Positions 31,576 through 43,121 of a stretch of 64,000 nucleotides of DNA are shown piece by piece; the first letter of the stretch is position 1; each line of letters opens with the position of its first letter. Location of the stretch: the NCBI RefSeq assembly GCF_964199755.1, contig NC_133901.1, positions 11,795,556 through 11,859,555 on the forward strand. Direction: 5' to 3'. Position numbers and translations under genes: made by a program. The stretch is from Larus michahellis. Its lineage: Eukaryota; Chordata; Aves; Charadriiformes; Laridae. Below the pieces are notes generated by a model, which did no database searches, was not told the origin of the DNA, and saw nothing but the letters and a program-made list of their open reading frames with translations.

Positions 31576-32499
31576 TTGCCGGCGGGCGGAGGGGTGCTGC
31601 GCGTTTTGCTGTTGCGTCCGGCAGGGGGGCAGGTGCGGGTGTGGTTGCGGCAGGCGGGCGGGTGTGAGGGGCTGCGGGCCGTGTGGCAGGGGTGTGGAGG
31701 TTTTCTGGAGTGTTGCGCGTGGCATGTTGGGTGCTGTAGGCTTTTGGCGGCGGGCGGAGGGGTGTTGAGCGTTTTGGTGTTGCGGGTGGGGGGTTGTGTC
31801 GGGGGGGCAGGTGCGTGTGTGGTTGCGGCAGGCGGGTGGGTGTGTGGGGCTGCAGGGCACGTGGGAGGCTTGTGGAGGTTTTTTGGGTTGTTGGGTGCTG
31901 TAGGCTTTTGCCGGCAGGCGGGGGGGCGTTGAGTGTTTTGGTGTTGCGAGTGGGGTGTTGCGGCAGGCGGGTGGGTGTGCGGGGCTGCGGGGCATGTAGC
32001 AGGGGTGTGGAGGTCTTTTGGGGTGTTGGGTGCTGTATGATTTTGGCGTCGGGCGGAGCGTCTGGCGAGCGTTGTGGTGTTGCGAGTGGGGTATTGTGGC
32101 AGGCGTCGGGGCAGGTGCGCGTGTTGTTGCGGGAGGAGGGAGGGTGTGTGGGGCTGTAGGGCGTGTGCGGTGCGTGAGTGTGGTGTAAGTACTTAGTGGT
32201 GTTGTGTGTGGGGTGTTGTGTTGTGTGAGGTGCGTGTGTTGTTGGGTGAGGCGTGTGTGTGTGTGTGTGTGTGTGTAGGGCAGGGTGCGTGTGGTGAGGG
32301 GTGTGTATTTTTTGCGGGGTGTTGCGTGTGGGGTGTTGTTTTGTGTGAGGTGTGTTGTGGGTAGGTGCGTGTGTTGTGCGTGTGTTTGTGTGTGTGTGTG
32401 TGTGGTGTGAGGCGTTGTTGTGGGCGTGGGGGTGTGTGTGAGTGCGGGAGGGCGGTGTGGGCGGTGGGTGTGGAGAGGGCTGTTGTGGGGCAGAGGGGT

Positions 32500-32619
32500 G
32501 CCTACGGCCATACCACCCTGAGAACGCCCGATCTCGTCTGATCTCGGAAGCTAAGCAGGGTCGGGCCCGGTTAGTACTTGGATGGGAGACCGCCTGGGAA
32601 TACCGGGTGCTGTAGGCTT
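32500..32619 (+). rRNA. 5S rRNA gene, copy 27 (consensus)
   Basis: The gene is consensus. The unit is M (1,273 bp, spacer 32620-33772). It looks like the M half of the preceding repeat but ends with gggcatggggg, a mark absent from the first three. Confidence 0.98.
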
Positions 32620-33772
32620 TTGCCGGCGGGCAGAGGGGTGCTGCGCGTTTTGCTGTTGCGTCCGGCAGGGGGGCAGGTGCGGGTGTGGTTGCGGCAGGCG
32701 GGTGGGTGTGTGGGGCTGCAGGGCACGTGGGAGGCTTGTGGAGGTTTTTTGGGCTGTTGTAGGCTTTTGCCGGCAGGCGGGGGGGTGTTGAGTGTTTTGG
32801 TGTTGCGAGTGGGGTGTTGCGGCAGGCGGGTGGGTGTGTGGGGCTGGAGGGCGCGGGGCGTGTGGGAGTGGTGTGTAAGTATTTTGGGGGGCTGTTTTGG
32901 GGCAGGTGCGGGTGTAGTTGCGGCAGGCGGGCGGGTGTGTGGGGCTGCGGGCCGTGTGGCAGGGGTGTGGAGGTTTTCTGGAGTGTTGCGCGTGGCATGT
33001 TGGGTGCTGTAGGCTTTTGGCGGCGGGCGGAGGGGTGTTGAGCGTTTTGGTGTTGCGGGTGGGGGGTTGTGTCGGGGGGGCAGGTGCGCGTGTGGTTGCG
33101 GCAGGCGGGTGGGTGTGTGGGGCTGCAGGGCACGTGGGAGGCTTGTGGAGGTTTTTTGGGTTGTTGGGTGCTGTAGGCTTTTGCCGGCAGGCGGGGGGGC
33201 GTTGAGTGTTTTGGTGTTGCGAGTGGGGTGTTGCGGCAGGCGGGTGGGTGTGCGGGGCTGCGGGGCGTGTAGCAGGGGTGTGGAGGTCTTTTGGGGTGTT
33301 GGGTGCTGTATGATTTTGGCGTCGGGCGGAGCGTCTGGCGAGCGTTGTGGTGTTGCGAGTGGGGTATTGTGGCAGGCGTCGGGGCAGGTGCGTGTGTTGT
33401 TGCGGGAAGAGGGAGGGTGTGTGGGGCTGTAGGGCGTGTGCGGTGCGTGAGTGTGGTGTAAGTACTTAGTGGTGTTGTGTGTGGGGTGTTGTGTTGTGTG
33501 AGGTGCGTGTGTTGTTGGGTGAGGCGTGTGTGTGTGTGTGTGTGTGTGTGTAGGGCAGGGTGCGTGTGGTGAGGGGTGTGTATTTTTTGCGGGGTGTTGC
33601 GTGTGGGGTGTTGTTTTGTGTGAGGTGTGTTGTGGGTAGGTGCGTGTGTTGTGCGTGTGTTTGTGTGTGTGTGTGTGGTGTGAGGCGTTGTTGTGGGCAT
33701 GGGGGTGTGTGTGAGTGCGGGAGGGCGGTGTGGGCGGTGGGTGTGGAGAGGGCTGTTGTGGGGCAGAGGGGT

Positions 33773-33892
33773 GCCTACGGCCATACCACCCTGAGAACGC
33801 CCGATCTCGTCTGATCTCGGAAGCTAAGCAGGGTCGGGCCCGGTTAGTACTTGGATGGGAGACCGCCTGGGAATACCGGGTGCTGTAGGCTT
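33773..33892 (+). rRNA. 5S rRNA gene, copy 28 (consensus)
   Basis: The gene is consensus. The unit is S1 (1,042 bp, spacer 33893-34814) and pairs with copy 29 as a distant duplicate of copies 16-17. Confidence 0.98.
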
Positions 33893-34814
33893 TTGCCGGC
33901 GGGCGGAGGGGTGCTGCGCGTTTTGCTGTTGCGTCCGGCAGGGGGGCAGGTGCGGGTGTGGTTGCGGCAGGCGGGCGGGTGTGTGGGGCTGCGGGCCGTG
34001 TGGCAGGGGTGTGGAGGTTTTCTGGAGTGTTGCGCGTGGCATGTTGGGTGCTGTAGGCTTTTGGCGGCGGGCGGAGGGGTGTTGAGCGTTTTGGTGTTGC
34101 GGGTGGGGGGTTGTGTCGGGGGGGCAGGTGCGCGTGTGGTTGCGGCAGGCGGGTGGGTGTGTGGGGCTGCAGGGCACGTGGGAGGCTTGTGGAGGTTTTT
34201 TGGGTTGTTGGGTGCTGTAGGCTTTTGCCGGCAGGCGGGGGGGCGTTGAGTGTTTTGGTGTTGCGAGTGGGGTGTTGCGGCAGGCGGGTGGGTGTGCGGG
34301 GCTGCGGGGCGTGTAGCAGGGGTGTGGAGGTCTTTTGGGGTGTTGGGTGCTGTATGATTTTGGCGTCGGGCGGAGCGTCTGGCGAGCGTTGTGGTGTTGC
34401 GAGTGGGGTATTGTGGCAGGCGTCGGGGCAGGTGCGCGTGTTGTTGCGGGAGGAGGGAGGGTGTGTGGGGCTGTAGGGCGTGTGCGGTGCGTGAGTGTGG
34501 TGTAAGTACTTAGTGGTGTTGTGTGTGGGGTGTTGTGTTGTGTGAGGTGCGTGTGTTGTTGGGTGAGGCGTGTGTGTGTGTGTGTGTGTGTAGGGCAGGG
34601 TGCGTGTGGTGAGGGGTGTGTATTTTTTGCGGGGTGTTGCGTGTGGGGTGTTGTTTTGTGTGAGGTGTGTTGTGGGTAGGTGCGTGTGTTGTGCGTGTGT
34701 TTGTGTGTGTGTGTGTGTGGTGTGAGGCGTTGTTGTGGGCGTGGGGGTGTGTGTGAGTGCGGGAGGGCGGTGTGGGCGGTGGGTGTGGAGAGGGCTGTTG
34801 TGGGGCAGAGGGGT

Positions 34815-34934
34815 GCCTACGGCCATACCACCCTGAGAATGCCCGATCTCGTCTGATCTCGGAAGCTAAGCAGGGTCGGGCCCGGTTAGTACTTGGATGG
34901 GAGACCGCCTGGGAATATCGGGTGCTGTAGGCTT
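34815..34934 (+). rRNA. 5S rRNA gene, copy 29 (C26T, C104T)
   Basis: It carries the same two changes as copy 17, 14,836 bp away. The unit is L (1,576 bp, spacer 34935-36390). Its distal spacer has gtgtgaagtgtg instead of gtgtgaggtgtg, a mark that recurs in later units. Confidence 0.97.
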
Positions 34935-36390
34935 TTGCCGGCGGGCGGAGGGGTGCTGCGCGTTTTGCTGTTGCATCCGGCAGGGGGGCAGGTGCGGGTG
35001 TGGTTGCGGCAGGCGGGTGGGCGTGTGGGGCTGCGGGGCGCGTGGGAGGCTTGTGGAGGTTTTTTGGGCTGTTGTAGGCTTTTGCCGGCAGGCGGGGGGG
35101 TGTTGAGTGTTTTGGTGTTGCGAGTGGGTGTTGCGGCAGGCGGGCGGGTTTGTGGGGCTGCGGGCCGTGTGGCAGGGGTGTGGAGGTTTTCTGGAGTGTT
35201 GCGCGTGGCATGTTGGGTGCTGTAGGCTTTTGGCGGCGGGCAGAGGGGTGTTGAGCGTTTTGGTGTTGCGGGTGGGGGGTTGTGTCGGGGGGGCAGGTGC
35301 GCGTGTGGTTGTGGCAGGCGGGTGGGTGTGTGGGGCTGCAGGGCACGTGGGAGGCTTGTGGAGGTTTTTTGGGCTGTTGTAGGCTTTTGCCGGCAGGCGG
35401 GGGGGTGTTGAGTGTTTTGGTGTTGCGAGTGGGGTGTTGCGGCAGGCGGGTGGGTGTGTGGGGCTGGAGGGCGCGGGGCGTGTGGGAGTGGTGTGTAAGT
35501 ATTTTGGGGGGCTGTGTTGGGGCAGGTGCGGGTGTAGTTGCGGCAGGCGGGCGGGTGTGTGGGGCTGCGGGCCGTGTGGCAGGGGTGTGGAGGTTTTCTG
35601 GAGTGTTGCGCGTGGCATGTTGGGTGCTGTAGGCTTTTGGCGGCGGGCGGAGGGGTGTTGAGCGTTTTGGTGTTGCGGGTGGGGGGTTGTGTCGGGGGGG
35701 CAGGTGCGCGTGTGGTTGCGGCAGGCGGGTGGGTGTGTGGGGCTGCAGGGCACGTGGGAGGCTTGTGGAGGTTTTTTGGGTTGTTGGGTGCTGTAGGCTT
35801 TTGCCGGCAGGCGGGGGGGCGTTGAGTGTTTTGGTGTTGCGAGTGGGGTGTTGCGGCAGGCGGGTGGGTGTGCGGGGCTGCGGGGCGTGTAGCAGGGGTG
35901 TGGAGGTCTTTTGGGGTGTTGGGTGCTGTATGATTTTGGCGTCGGGCGGAGCGTCTGGCGAGCGTTGTGGTGTTGCGAGTGGGGTATTGTGGCAGGCGTC
36001 GGGGCAGGTGCGTGTGTTGTTGCGGGAGGAGGGAGGGTGTGTGGGGCTGTAGGGCGTGTGCGGTGCGTGAGTGTGGTGTAAGTACTTAGTGGTGTTGTGT
36101 GTGGGGTGTTGTGTTGTGTGAGGTGCGTGTGTTGTTGGGTGAGGCGTGTGTGTGTGTGTGTGTGTGTGTAGGGCAGGGTGCGTGTGGTGAGGGGTGTGTA
36201 TTTTTTGCGGGGTGTTGCGTGTGGGGTGTTGTTTTGTGTGAAGTGTGTTGTGGGTAGGTGCGTGTGTTGTGCGTGTGTTTGTGTGTGTGTGTGTGGTGTG
36301 AGGCGTTGTTGTGGGCATGGGGGTGTGTGTGAGTGCGGGAGGGCGGTGTGGGCGGTGGGTGTGGAGAGGGCTGTTGTGGGGCAGAGGGGT

Positions 36391-36510
36391 GCCTACGGCC
36401 ATACCACCCTGAGAACGCCCGATCTCGTCTGATCTCGGAAGCTAAGCAGGGTCGGGCCCGGTTAGTACTTGGATGGGAGACCGCCTGGGAATACCGGGTG
36501 CTGTAGGCTT
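36391..36510 (+). rRNA. 5S rRNA gene, copy 30 (consensus), hybrid unit
   Basis: The gene is consensus. The unit is 1,449 bp (spacer 36511-37839). It starts as L (gcatccgg, gggtgggcgtgtgg) and joins about 127 bp further on at gcgcgtggcaggggtg, near 36,615-36,625. Confidence 0.98.
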
Positions 36511-36604
36511 TTGCCGGCGGGCGGAGGGGTGCTGCGCGTTTTGCTGTTGCATCCGGCAGGGGGGCAGGTGCGGGTGTGGTTGCGGCAGGCGGGTGGGCGT
36601 GTGG

Positions 36605-36630
36605 GGCTGCGGGGCGCGTGGCAGGGGTGT
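36605..36630 (+). other. Recombination junction inside the 1,449-bp unit
   Basis: L units contain gctgcggggcgcgtgggagg and, 127 bp later, gctgcgggccgtgtggcagg. Here the left half of the first is joined to the right half of the second (ggcgcgtggcaggggtg). This is what pairing between two adjacent subrepeats followed by loss of one would leave. Confidence 0.75.
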
Positions 36631-37839
36631 GGAGGTTTTCTGGAGTGTTGCGCGTGGCATGTTGGGTGCTGTAGGCTTTTGGCGGCGGGCAGAGGGGTGT
36701 TGAGCGTTTTGGTGTTGCGGGTGGGGGGTTGTGTCGGGGGGGCAGGTGCGCGTGTGGTTGTGGCAGGCGGGTGGGTGTGTGGGGCTGCAGGGCACGTGGG
36801 AGGCTTGTGGAGGTTTTTTGGGCTGTTGTAGGCTTTTGCCGGCAGGCGGGGGGGTGTTGAGTGTTTTGGTGTTGCGAGTGGGGTGTTGCGGCAGGCGGGT
36901 GGGTGTGTGGGGCTGGAGGGCGCGGGGCGTGTGGGAGTGGTGTGTAAGTATTTTGGGGGGCTGTGTTGGGGCAGGTGCGGGTGTAGTTGCGGCAGGCGGG
37001 CGGGTGTGTGGGGCTGCGGGCCGTGTGGCAGGGGTGTGGAGGTTTTCTGGAGTGTTGCGCGTGGCATGTTGGGTGCTGTAGGCTTTTGGCGGCGGGCGGA
37101 GGGGTGTTGAGCGTTTTGGTGTTGCGGGTGGGGGGTTGTGTCGGGGGGGCAGGTGCGCGTGTGGTTGCGGCAGGCGGGTGGGTGTGTGGGGCTGCAGGGC
37201 ACGTGGGAGGCTTGTGGAGGTTTTTTGGGTTGTTGGGTGCTGTAGGCTTTTGCCGGCAGGCGGGGGGGCGTTGAGTGTTTTGGTGTTGCGAGTGGGGTGT
37301 TGCGGCAGGCGGGTGGGTGTGCGGGGCTGCGGGGCGTGTAGCAGGGGTGTGGAGGTCTTTTGGGGTGTTGGGTGCTGTATGATTTTGGCGTCGGGCGGAG
37401 CGTCTGGCGAGCGTTGTGGTGTTGCGAGTGGGGTATTGTGGCAGGCGTCGGGGCAGGTGCGTGTGTTGTTGCGGGAGGAGGGAGGGTGTGTGGGGCTGTA
37501 GGGCGTGTGCGGTGCGTGAGTGTGGTGTAAGTACTTAGTGGTGTTGTGTGTGGGGTGTTGTGTTGTGTGAGGTGCGTGTGTTGTTGGGTGAGGCGTGTGT
37601 GTGTGTGTGTGTGTGTGTAGGGCAGGGTGCGTGTGGTGAGGGGTGTGTATTTTTTGCGGGGTGTTGCGTGTGGGGTGTTGTTTTGTGTGAAGTGTGTTGT
37701 GGGTAGGTGCGTGTGTTGTGCGTGTGTTTGTGTGTGTGTGTGTGGTGTGAGGCGTTGTTGTGGGCATGGGGGTGTGTGTGAGTGCGGGAGGGCGGTGTGG
37801 GCGGTGGGTGTGGAGAGGGCTGTTGTGGGGCAGAGGGGT

Positions 37840-37959
37840 GCCTACGGCCATACCACCCTGAGAACGCCCGATCTCATCTGATCTCGGAAGCTAAGCAGGG
37901 TCGGGCCCGGTTAGTACTTGGATGGGAGACCGCCTGGGAATACCGGGTGCTGTAGGCTT
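37840..37959 (+). rRNA. 5S rRNA gene, copy 31 (G37A)
   Basis: G37A is a CpG transition in hairpin loop C, shared only with copy 35. The unit is L (1,576 bp, spacer 37960-39415). Its spacer has aggggcgtggagg in place of aggggtgtggagg. Confidence 0.96.
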
Positions 37960-39415
37960 TTGCCGGCGGGCGGAGGGGTGCTGCGCGTTTTGCTGTTGCA
38001 TCCGGCAGGGGGGCAGGTGCGGGTGTGGTTGCGGCAGGCGGGTGGGCGTGTGGGGCTGCGGGGCGCGTGGGAGGCTTGTGGAGGTTTTTTGGGCTGTTGT
38101 AGGCTTTTGCCGGCAGGCGGGGGGGTGTTGAGTGTTTTGGTGTTGCGAGTGGGTGTTGCGGCAGGCGGGCGGGTTTGTGGGGCTGCGGGCCGTGTGGCAG
38201 GGGTGTGGAGGTTTTCTGGAGTGTTGCGCGTGGCATGTTGGGTGCTGTAGGCTTTTGGCGGCGGGCAGAGGGGTGTTGAGCGTTTTGGTGTTGCGGGTGG
38301 GGGGTTGTGTCGGGGGGGCAGGTGCGCGTGTGGTTGTGGCAGGCGGGTGGGTGTGTGGGGCTGCAGGGCACGTGGGAGGCTTGTGGAGGTTTTTTGGGCT
38401 GTTGTAGGCTTTTGCCGGCAGGCGGGGGGGTGTTGAGTGTTTTGGTGTTGCGAGTGGGGTGTTGCGGCAGGCGGGTGGGTGTGTGGGGCTGGAGGGCGCG
38501 GGGCGTGTGGGAGTGGTGTGTAAGTATTTTGGGGGGCTGTGTTGGGGCAGGTGCGGGTGTAGTTGCGGCAGGCGGGCGGGTGTGTGGGGCTGCGGGCCGT
38601 GTGGCAGGGGTGTGGAGGTTTTCTGGAGTGTTGCGCGTGGCATGTTGGGTGCTGTAGGCTTTTGGCGGCGGGCGGAGGGGTGTTGAGCGTTTTGGTGTTG
38701 CGGGTGGGGGGTTGTGTCGGGGGGGCAGGTGCGCGTGTGGTTGCGGCAGGCGGGTGGGTGTGTGGGGCTGCAGGGCACGTGGGAGGCTTGTGGAGGTTTT
38801 TTGGGTTGTTGGGTGCTGTAGGCTTTTGCCGGCAGGCGGGGGGGCGTTGAGTGTTTTGGTGTTGCGAGTGGGGTGTTGCGGCAGGCGGGTGGGTGTGCGG
38901 GGCTGCGGGGCGTGTAGCAGGGGCGTGGAGGTCTTTTGGGGTGTTGGGTGCTGTATGATTTTGGCGTCGGGCGGAGCGTCTGGCGAGCGTTGTGGTGTTG
39001 CGAGTGGGGTATTGTGGCAGGCGTCGGGGCAGGTGCGTGTGTTGTTGCGGGAGGAGGGAGGGTGTGTGGGGCTGTAGGGCGTGTGCGGTGCGTGAGTGTG
39101 GTGTAAGTACTTAGTGGTGTTGTGTGTGGGGTGTTGTGTTGTGTGAGGTGCGTGTGTTGTTGGGTGAGGCGTGTGTGTGTGTGTGTGTGTGTGTAGGGCA
39201 GGGTGCGTGTGGTGAGGGGTGTGTATTTTTTGCGGGGTGTTGCGTGTGGGGTGTTGTTTTGTGTGAAGTGTGTTGTGGGTAGGTGCGTGTGTTGTGCGTG
39301 TGTTTGTGTGTGTGTGTGTGGTGTGAGGCGTTGTTGTGGGCATGGGGGTGTGTGTGAGTGCGGGAGGGCGGTGTGGGCGGTGGGTGTGGAGAGGGCTGTT
39401 GTGGGGCAGAGGGGT

Positions 39416-39535
39416 GCCTACGGCCATACCACCCTGAGAACGCCCGATCTCGTCTGATCTCGGAAGCTAAGCAGGGTCGGGCCCGGTTAGTACTTGGATG
39501 GGAGACCGCCTGGGAATACCGGGTGCTGTAGGCTT
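39416..39535 (+). rRNA. 5S rRNA gene, copy 32 (consensus)
   Basis: The gene is consensus. The unit is S2 (1,044 bp, spacer 39536-40459). It has private spacer changes gtgtgccgggctg and ttggcgttggg. Confidence 0.98.
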
Positions 39536-40459
39536 TTGCCGGCGGGCGGAGGGGTGCTGCGCGTTTTGCTGTTGCGTCCGGCAGGGGGGCAGGTGCGGGT
39601 GTGGTTGCGGCAGGCGGGCGGGTGTGAGGGGCTGCGGGCCGTGTGGCAGGGGTGTGGAGGTTTTCTGGAGTGTTGCGCGTGGCATGTTGGGTGCTGTAGG
39701 CTTTTGGCGGCGGGCGGAGGGGTGTTGAGCGTTTTGGTGTTGCGGGTGGGGGGTTGTGTCGGGGGGGCAGGTGCGTGTGTGGTTGCGGCAGGCGGGTGGG
39801 TGTGTGGGGCTGCAGGGCACGTGGGAGGCTTGTGGAGGTTTTTTGGGTTGTTGGGTGCTGTAGGCTTTTGCCGGCAGGCGGGGGGGCGTTGAGTGTTTTG
39901 GTGTTGCGAGTGGGGTGTTGCGGCAGGCGGGTGGGTGTGCCGGGCTGCGGGGCATGTAGCAGGGGTGTGGAGGTCTTTTGGGGTGTTGGGTGCTGTATGA
40001 TTTTGGCGTTGGGCGGAGCGTCTGGCGAGCGTTGTGGTGTTGCGAGTGGGGTATTGTGGCAGGCGTCGGGGCAGGTGCGCGTGTTGTTGCGGGAGGAGGG
40101 AGGGTGTGTGGGGCTGTAGGGCGTGTGCGGTGCGTGAGTGTGGTGTAAGTACTTAGTGGTGTTGTGTGTGGGGTGTTGTGTTGTGTGAGGTGCGTGTGTT
40201 GTTGGGTGAGGCGTGTGTGTGTGTGTGTGTGTGTGTAGGGCAGGGTGCGTGTGGTGAGGGGTGTGTATTTTTTGCGGGGTGTTGCGTGTGGGGTGTTGTT
40301 TTGTGTGAGGTGTGTTGTGGGTAGGTGCGTGTGTTGTGCGTGTGTTTGTGTGTGTGTGTGTGTGGTGTGAGGCGTTGTTGTGGGCGTGGGGGTGTGTGTG
40401 AGTGCGGGAGGGCGGTGTGGGCGGTGGGTGTGGAGAGGGCTGTTGTGGGGCAGAGGGGT

Positions 40460-40579
40460 GCCTACGGCCATACCACCCTGAGAACGCCCGATCTCGTCTG
40501 ATCTCGGAAGCTAAGCAGGGTCGGGCCCGGTTAGTACTTGGATGGGAGACCGCCTGGGAATACCGGGTGCTGTAGGCTT
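40460..40579 (+). rRNA. 5S rRNA gene, copy 33 (consensus)
   Basis: The gene is consensus. The unit is M (1,271 bp, spacer 40580-41730). It has a T7 run (gaggtttttttggc), and shares gtgggggttttctgg and gcgtgagggtgg with the next unit. Confidence 0.98.
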
Positions 40580-41730
40580 TTGCCGGCGGGCAGAGGGGTG
40601 CTGCGCGTTTTGCTGTTGCGTCCGGCAGGGGGGCAGGTGCGGGTGTGGTTGCGGCAGGCGGGTGGGTGTGTGGGGCTGCAGGGCACGTGGGAGGCTTGTG
40701 GAGGTTTTTTTGGCTGTTGTAGGCTTTTGCCGGCAGGCGGGGGGGTGTTGAGTGTTTTGGTGTTGCGAGTGGGGTGTTGCGGCAGGCGGGTGGGTGTGTG
40801 GGGCTGGAGGGCGCGGGGCGTGTGGGAGTGGTGTGTAAGTATTTTGGGGGGCTGTGTTGGGGCAGGTGCGGGTGTAGTTGCGGCAGGCGGGCGCGTGTGT
40901 GGGGCTGCGGGCCGTGTGGCAGGGGTGTGGGGGTTTTCTGGAGTGTTGCGCGTGGCATGTTGGGTGCTGTAGGCTTTTGGCGGCGGGCGGAGGGGTGTTG
41001 AGCGTTTTGGTGTTGCGGGTGGGGGGTTGTGTCGGGGGGGCAGGTGCGCGTGTGGTTGCGGCAGGCGGGTGGGTGTGTGGGGCTGCAGGGCACGTGGGAG
41101 GCTTGTGGAGGTTTTTTGGGTTGTTGGGTGCTGTAGGCTTTTGCCGGCAGGCGGGGGGGCGTTGAGTGTTTTGGTGTTGCGAGTGGGGTGTTGCGGCAGG
41201 CGGGTGGGTGTGCGGGGCTGCGGGGCGTGTAGCAGGGGTGTGGAGGTCTTTTGGGGTGTTGGGTGCTGTATGATTTTGGCGTCGGGCGGAGCGTCTGGCG
41301 AGCGTTGTGGTGTTGCGAGTGGGGTATTGTGGCAGGCGTCGGGGCAGGTGCGCGTGTTGTTGCGGGAGGAGGGAGGGTGTGTGGGGCTGTAGGGCGTGTG
41401 CGGTGCGTGAGGGTGGTGTAAGTACTTAGTGGTGTTGTGTGTGGGGTGTTGTGTTGTGTGAGGTGCGTGTGTTGTTGGGTGAGGCGTGTGTGTGTGTGTG
41501 TGTGTGTGTAGGGCAGGGTGCGTGTGGTGAGGGGTGTGTATTTTTTGCGGGGTGTTGCGTGTGGGGTGTTGTTTTGTGTGAGGTGTGTTGTGGGTAGGTG
41601 CGTGTGTTGTGCGTGTGTTTGTGTGTGTGTGTGTGGTGTGAGGCGTTGTTGTGGGCGTGGGGGTGTGTGTGAGTGCGGGAGGGCGGTGTGGGCGGTGGGT
41701 GTGGAGAGGGCTGTTGTGGGGCAGAGGGGT

Positions 41731-41850
41731 GCCTACGGCCATACCACCCTGAGAACGCCCGATCTCGTCTGATCTCGGAAGCTAAGCAGGGTCGGGCCCG
41801 GTTAGTACTTGGATGGGAGACTGCCTGGGAATACCGGGTGCTGTAGGCTT
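41731..41850 (+). rRNA. 5S rRNA gene, copy 34 (C92T)
   Basis: C92T is a CpG transition in box C. In the RNA, G85-C92 of helix IV becomes G-U. TFIIIA binding could be reduced. The unit is M (1,271 bp, spacer 41851-43001) with an L-like start (ggtggacgtgtgg). Confidence 0.96.
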
Positions 41851-43001
41851 TTGCCGGCGGGCGGAGGGGTGCTGCGCGTTTTGCTGTTGCGTCCGGCAGG
41901 GGGGCAGGTGCGGGTGTGGTTGCGGCAGGCGGGTGGACGTGTGGGGCTGCGGGGCGCGTGGGAGGCTTGTGGAGGTTTTTTGGGCTGTTGTAGGCTTTTG
42001 CCGGCAGGCGGGGGGGTGTTGAGTGTTTTGGTGTTGCGAGTGGGGTGTTGCGGCAGGCGGGTGGGTGTGTGGGGCTGGAGGGCGCGGGGCGTGTGGGAGT
42101 GGTGTGTAAGTATTTTGGGGGGCTGTGTTGGGGCAGGTGCGGGTGTAGTTGCGGCAGGCGGGCGGGTGTGTGGGGCTGCGGGCCGTGTGGCAGGGGTGTG
42201 GGGGTTTTCTGGAGTGTTGCGCGTGGCATGTTGGGTGCTGTAGGCTTTTGGCGGCGGGCGGAGGGGTGTTGAGCGTTTTGGTGTTGCGGGTGGGGGGTTG
42301 TGTCGGGGGGGCAGGTGCGCGTGTGGTTGCGGCAGGCGGGTGGGTGTGTGGGGCTGCAGGGCACGTGGGAGGCTTGTGGAGGTTTTTTGGGTTGTTGGGT
42401 GCTGTAGGCTTTTGCCGGCAGGCGGGGGGGCGTTGAGTGTTTTGGTGTTGCGAGTGGGGTGTTGCGGCAGGCGGGTGGGTGTGCGGGGCTGCGGGGCGTG
42501 TAGCAGGGGTGTGGAGGTCTTTTGGGGTGTTGGGTGCTGTATGATTTTGGCGTCGGGCGGAGCGTCTGGCGAGCGTTGTGGTGTTGCGAGTGGGGTATTG
42601 TGGCAGGCGTCGGGGCAGGTGCGCGTGTTGTTGCGGGAGGAGGGAGGGTGTGTGGGGCTGTAGGGCGTGTGCGGTGCGTGAGGGTGGTGTAAGTACTTAG
42701 TGGTGTTGTGTGTGGGGTGTTGTGTTGTGTGAGGTGCGTGTGTTGTTGGGTGAGGCGTGTGTGTGTGTGTGTGTGTGTGTAGGGCAGGGTGCGTGTGGTG
42801 AGGGGTGTGTATTTTTTGCGGGGTGTTGCGTGTGGGGTGTTGTTTTGTGTGAGGTGTGTTGTGGGTAGGTGCGTGTGTTGTGCGTGTGTTTGTGTGTGTG
42901 TGTGTGGTGTGAGGCATTGTTGTGGGCGTGGGGGTGTGTGTGAGTGCAGGAGGGCGGTGTGGGCGGTGGGTGTGGAGAGGGCTGTTGTGGGGCAGAGGGG
43001 T

Positions 43002-43121
43002 GCCTACGGCCATACCACCCTGAGAACGCCCGATCTCATCTGATCTCGGAAGCTAAGCAGGGTCGGGCCCGGTTAGTACTTGGATGGGAGACCGCCTGGG
43101 AATACCGGGTGCTGTAGGCTT
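43002..43121 (+). rRNA. 5S rRNA gene, copy 35 (G37A), 1,168-bp unit
   Basis: It has G37A as in copy 31. Its spacer (43122-44169) keeps the 127-bp module of L units but lacks the 407-bp block. It has gtgggtttgtgg at the join and a private ggcagacggg. Confidence 0.96.

Larger units (their letters stand above)
25549..32499 (+). repeat. Higher-order repeat: 3 x 2,317 bp (M + S2)
   Basis: Three copies start at 25549, 27866 and 30183. Each is a 1,273-bp M unit plus a 1,044-bp S2 unit, and the second gene of each carries C118T. A fourth pair starts at 32500 with the same M length, but its S partner (33773) is S1 with a consensus gene and 1,042 bp. The repeat therefore breaks down there. Equal lengths, including the microsatellites, argue for very recent duplication. 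Confidence 0.9.

Noticed and set aside
25549-32499. Three identical dimers as an assembly error
   Set aside because: I cannot exclude it without reads. Other duplications in the window carry private differences, and the fourth dimer departs from the pattern, which is more like biology than a simple assembly loop. I keep the feature with this caution.
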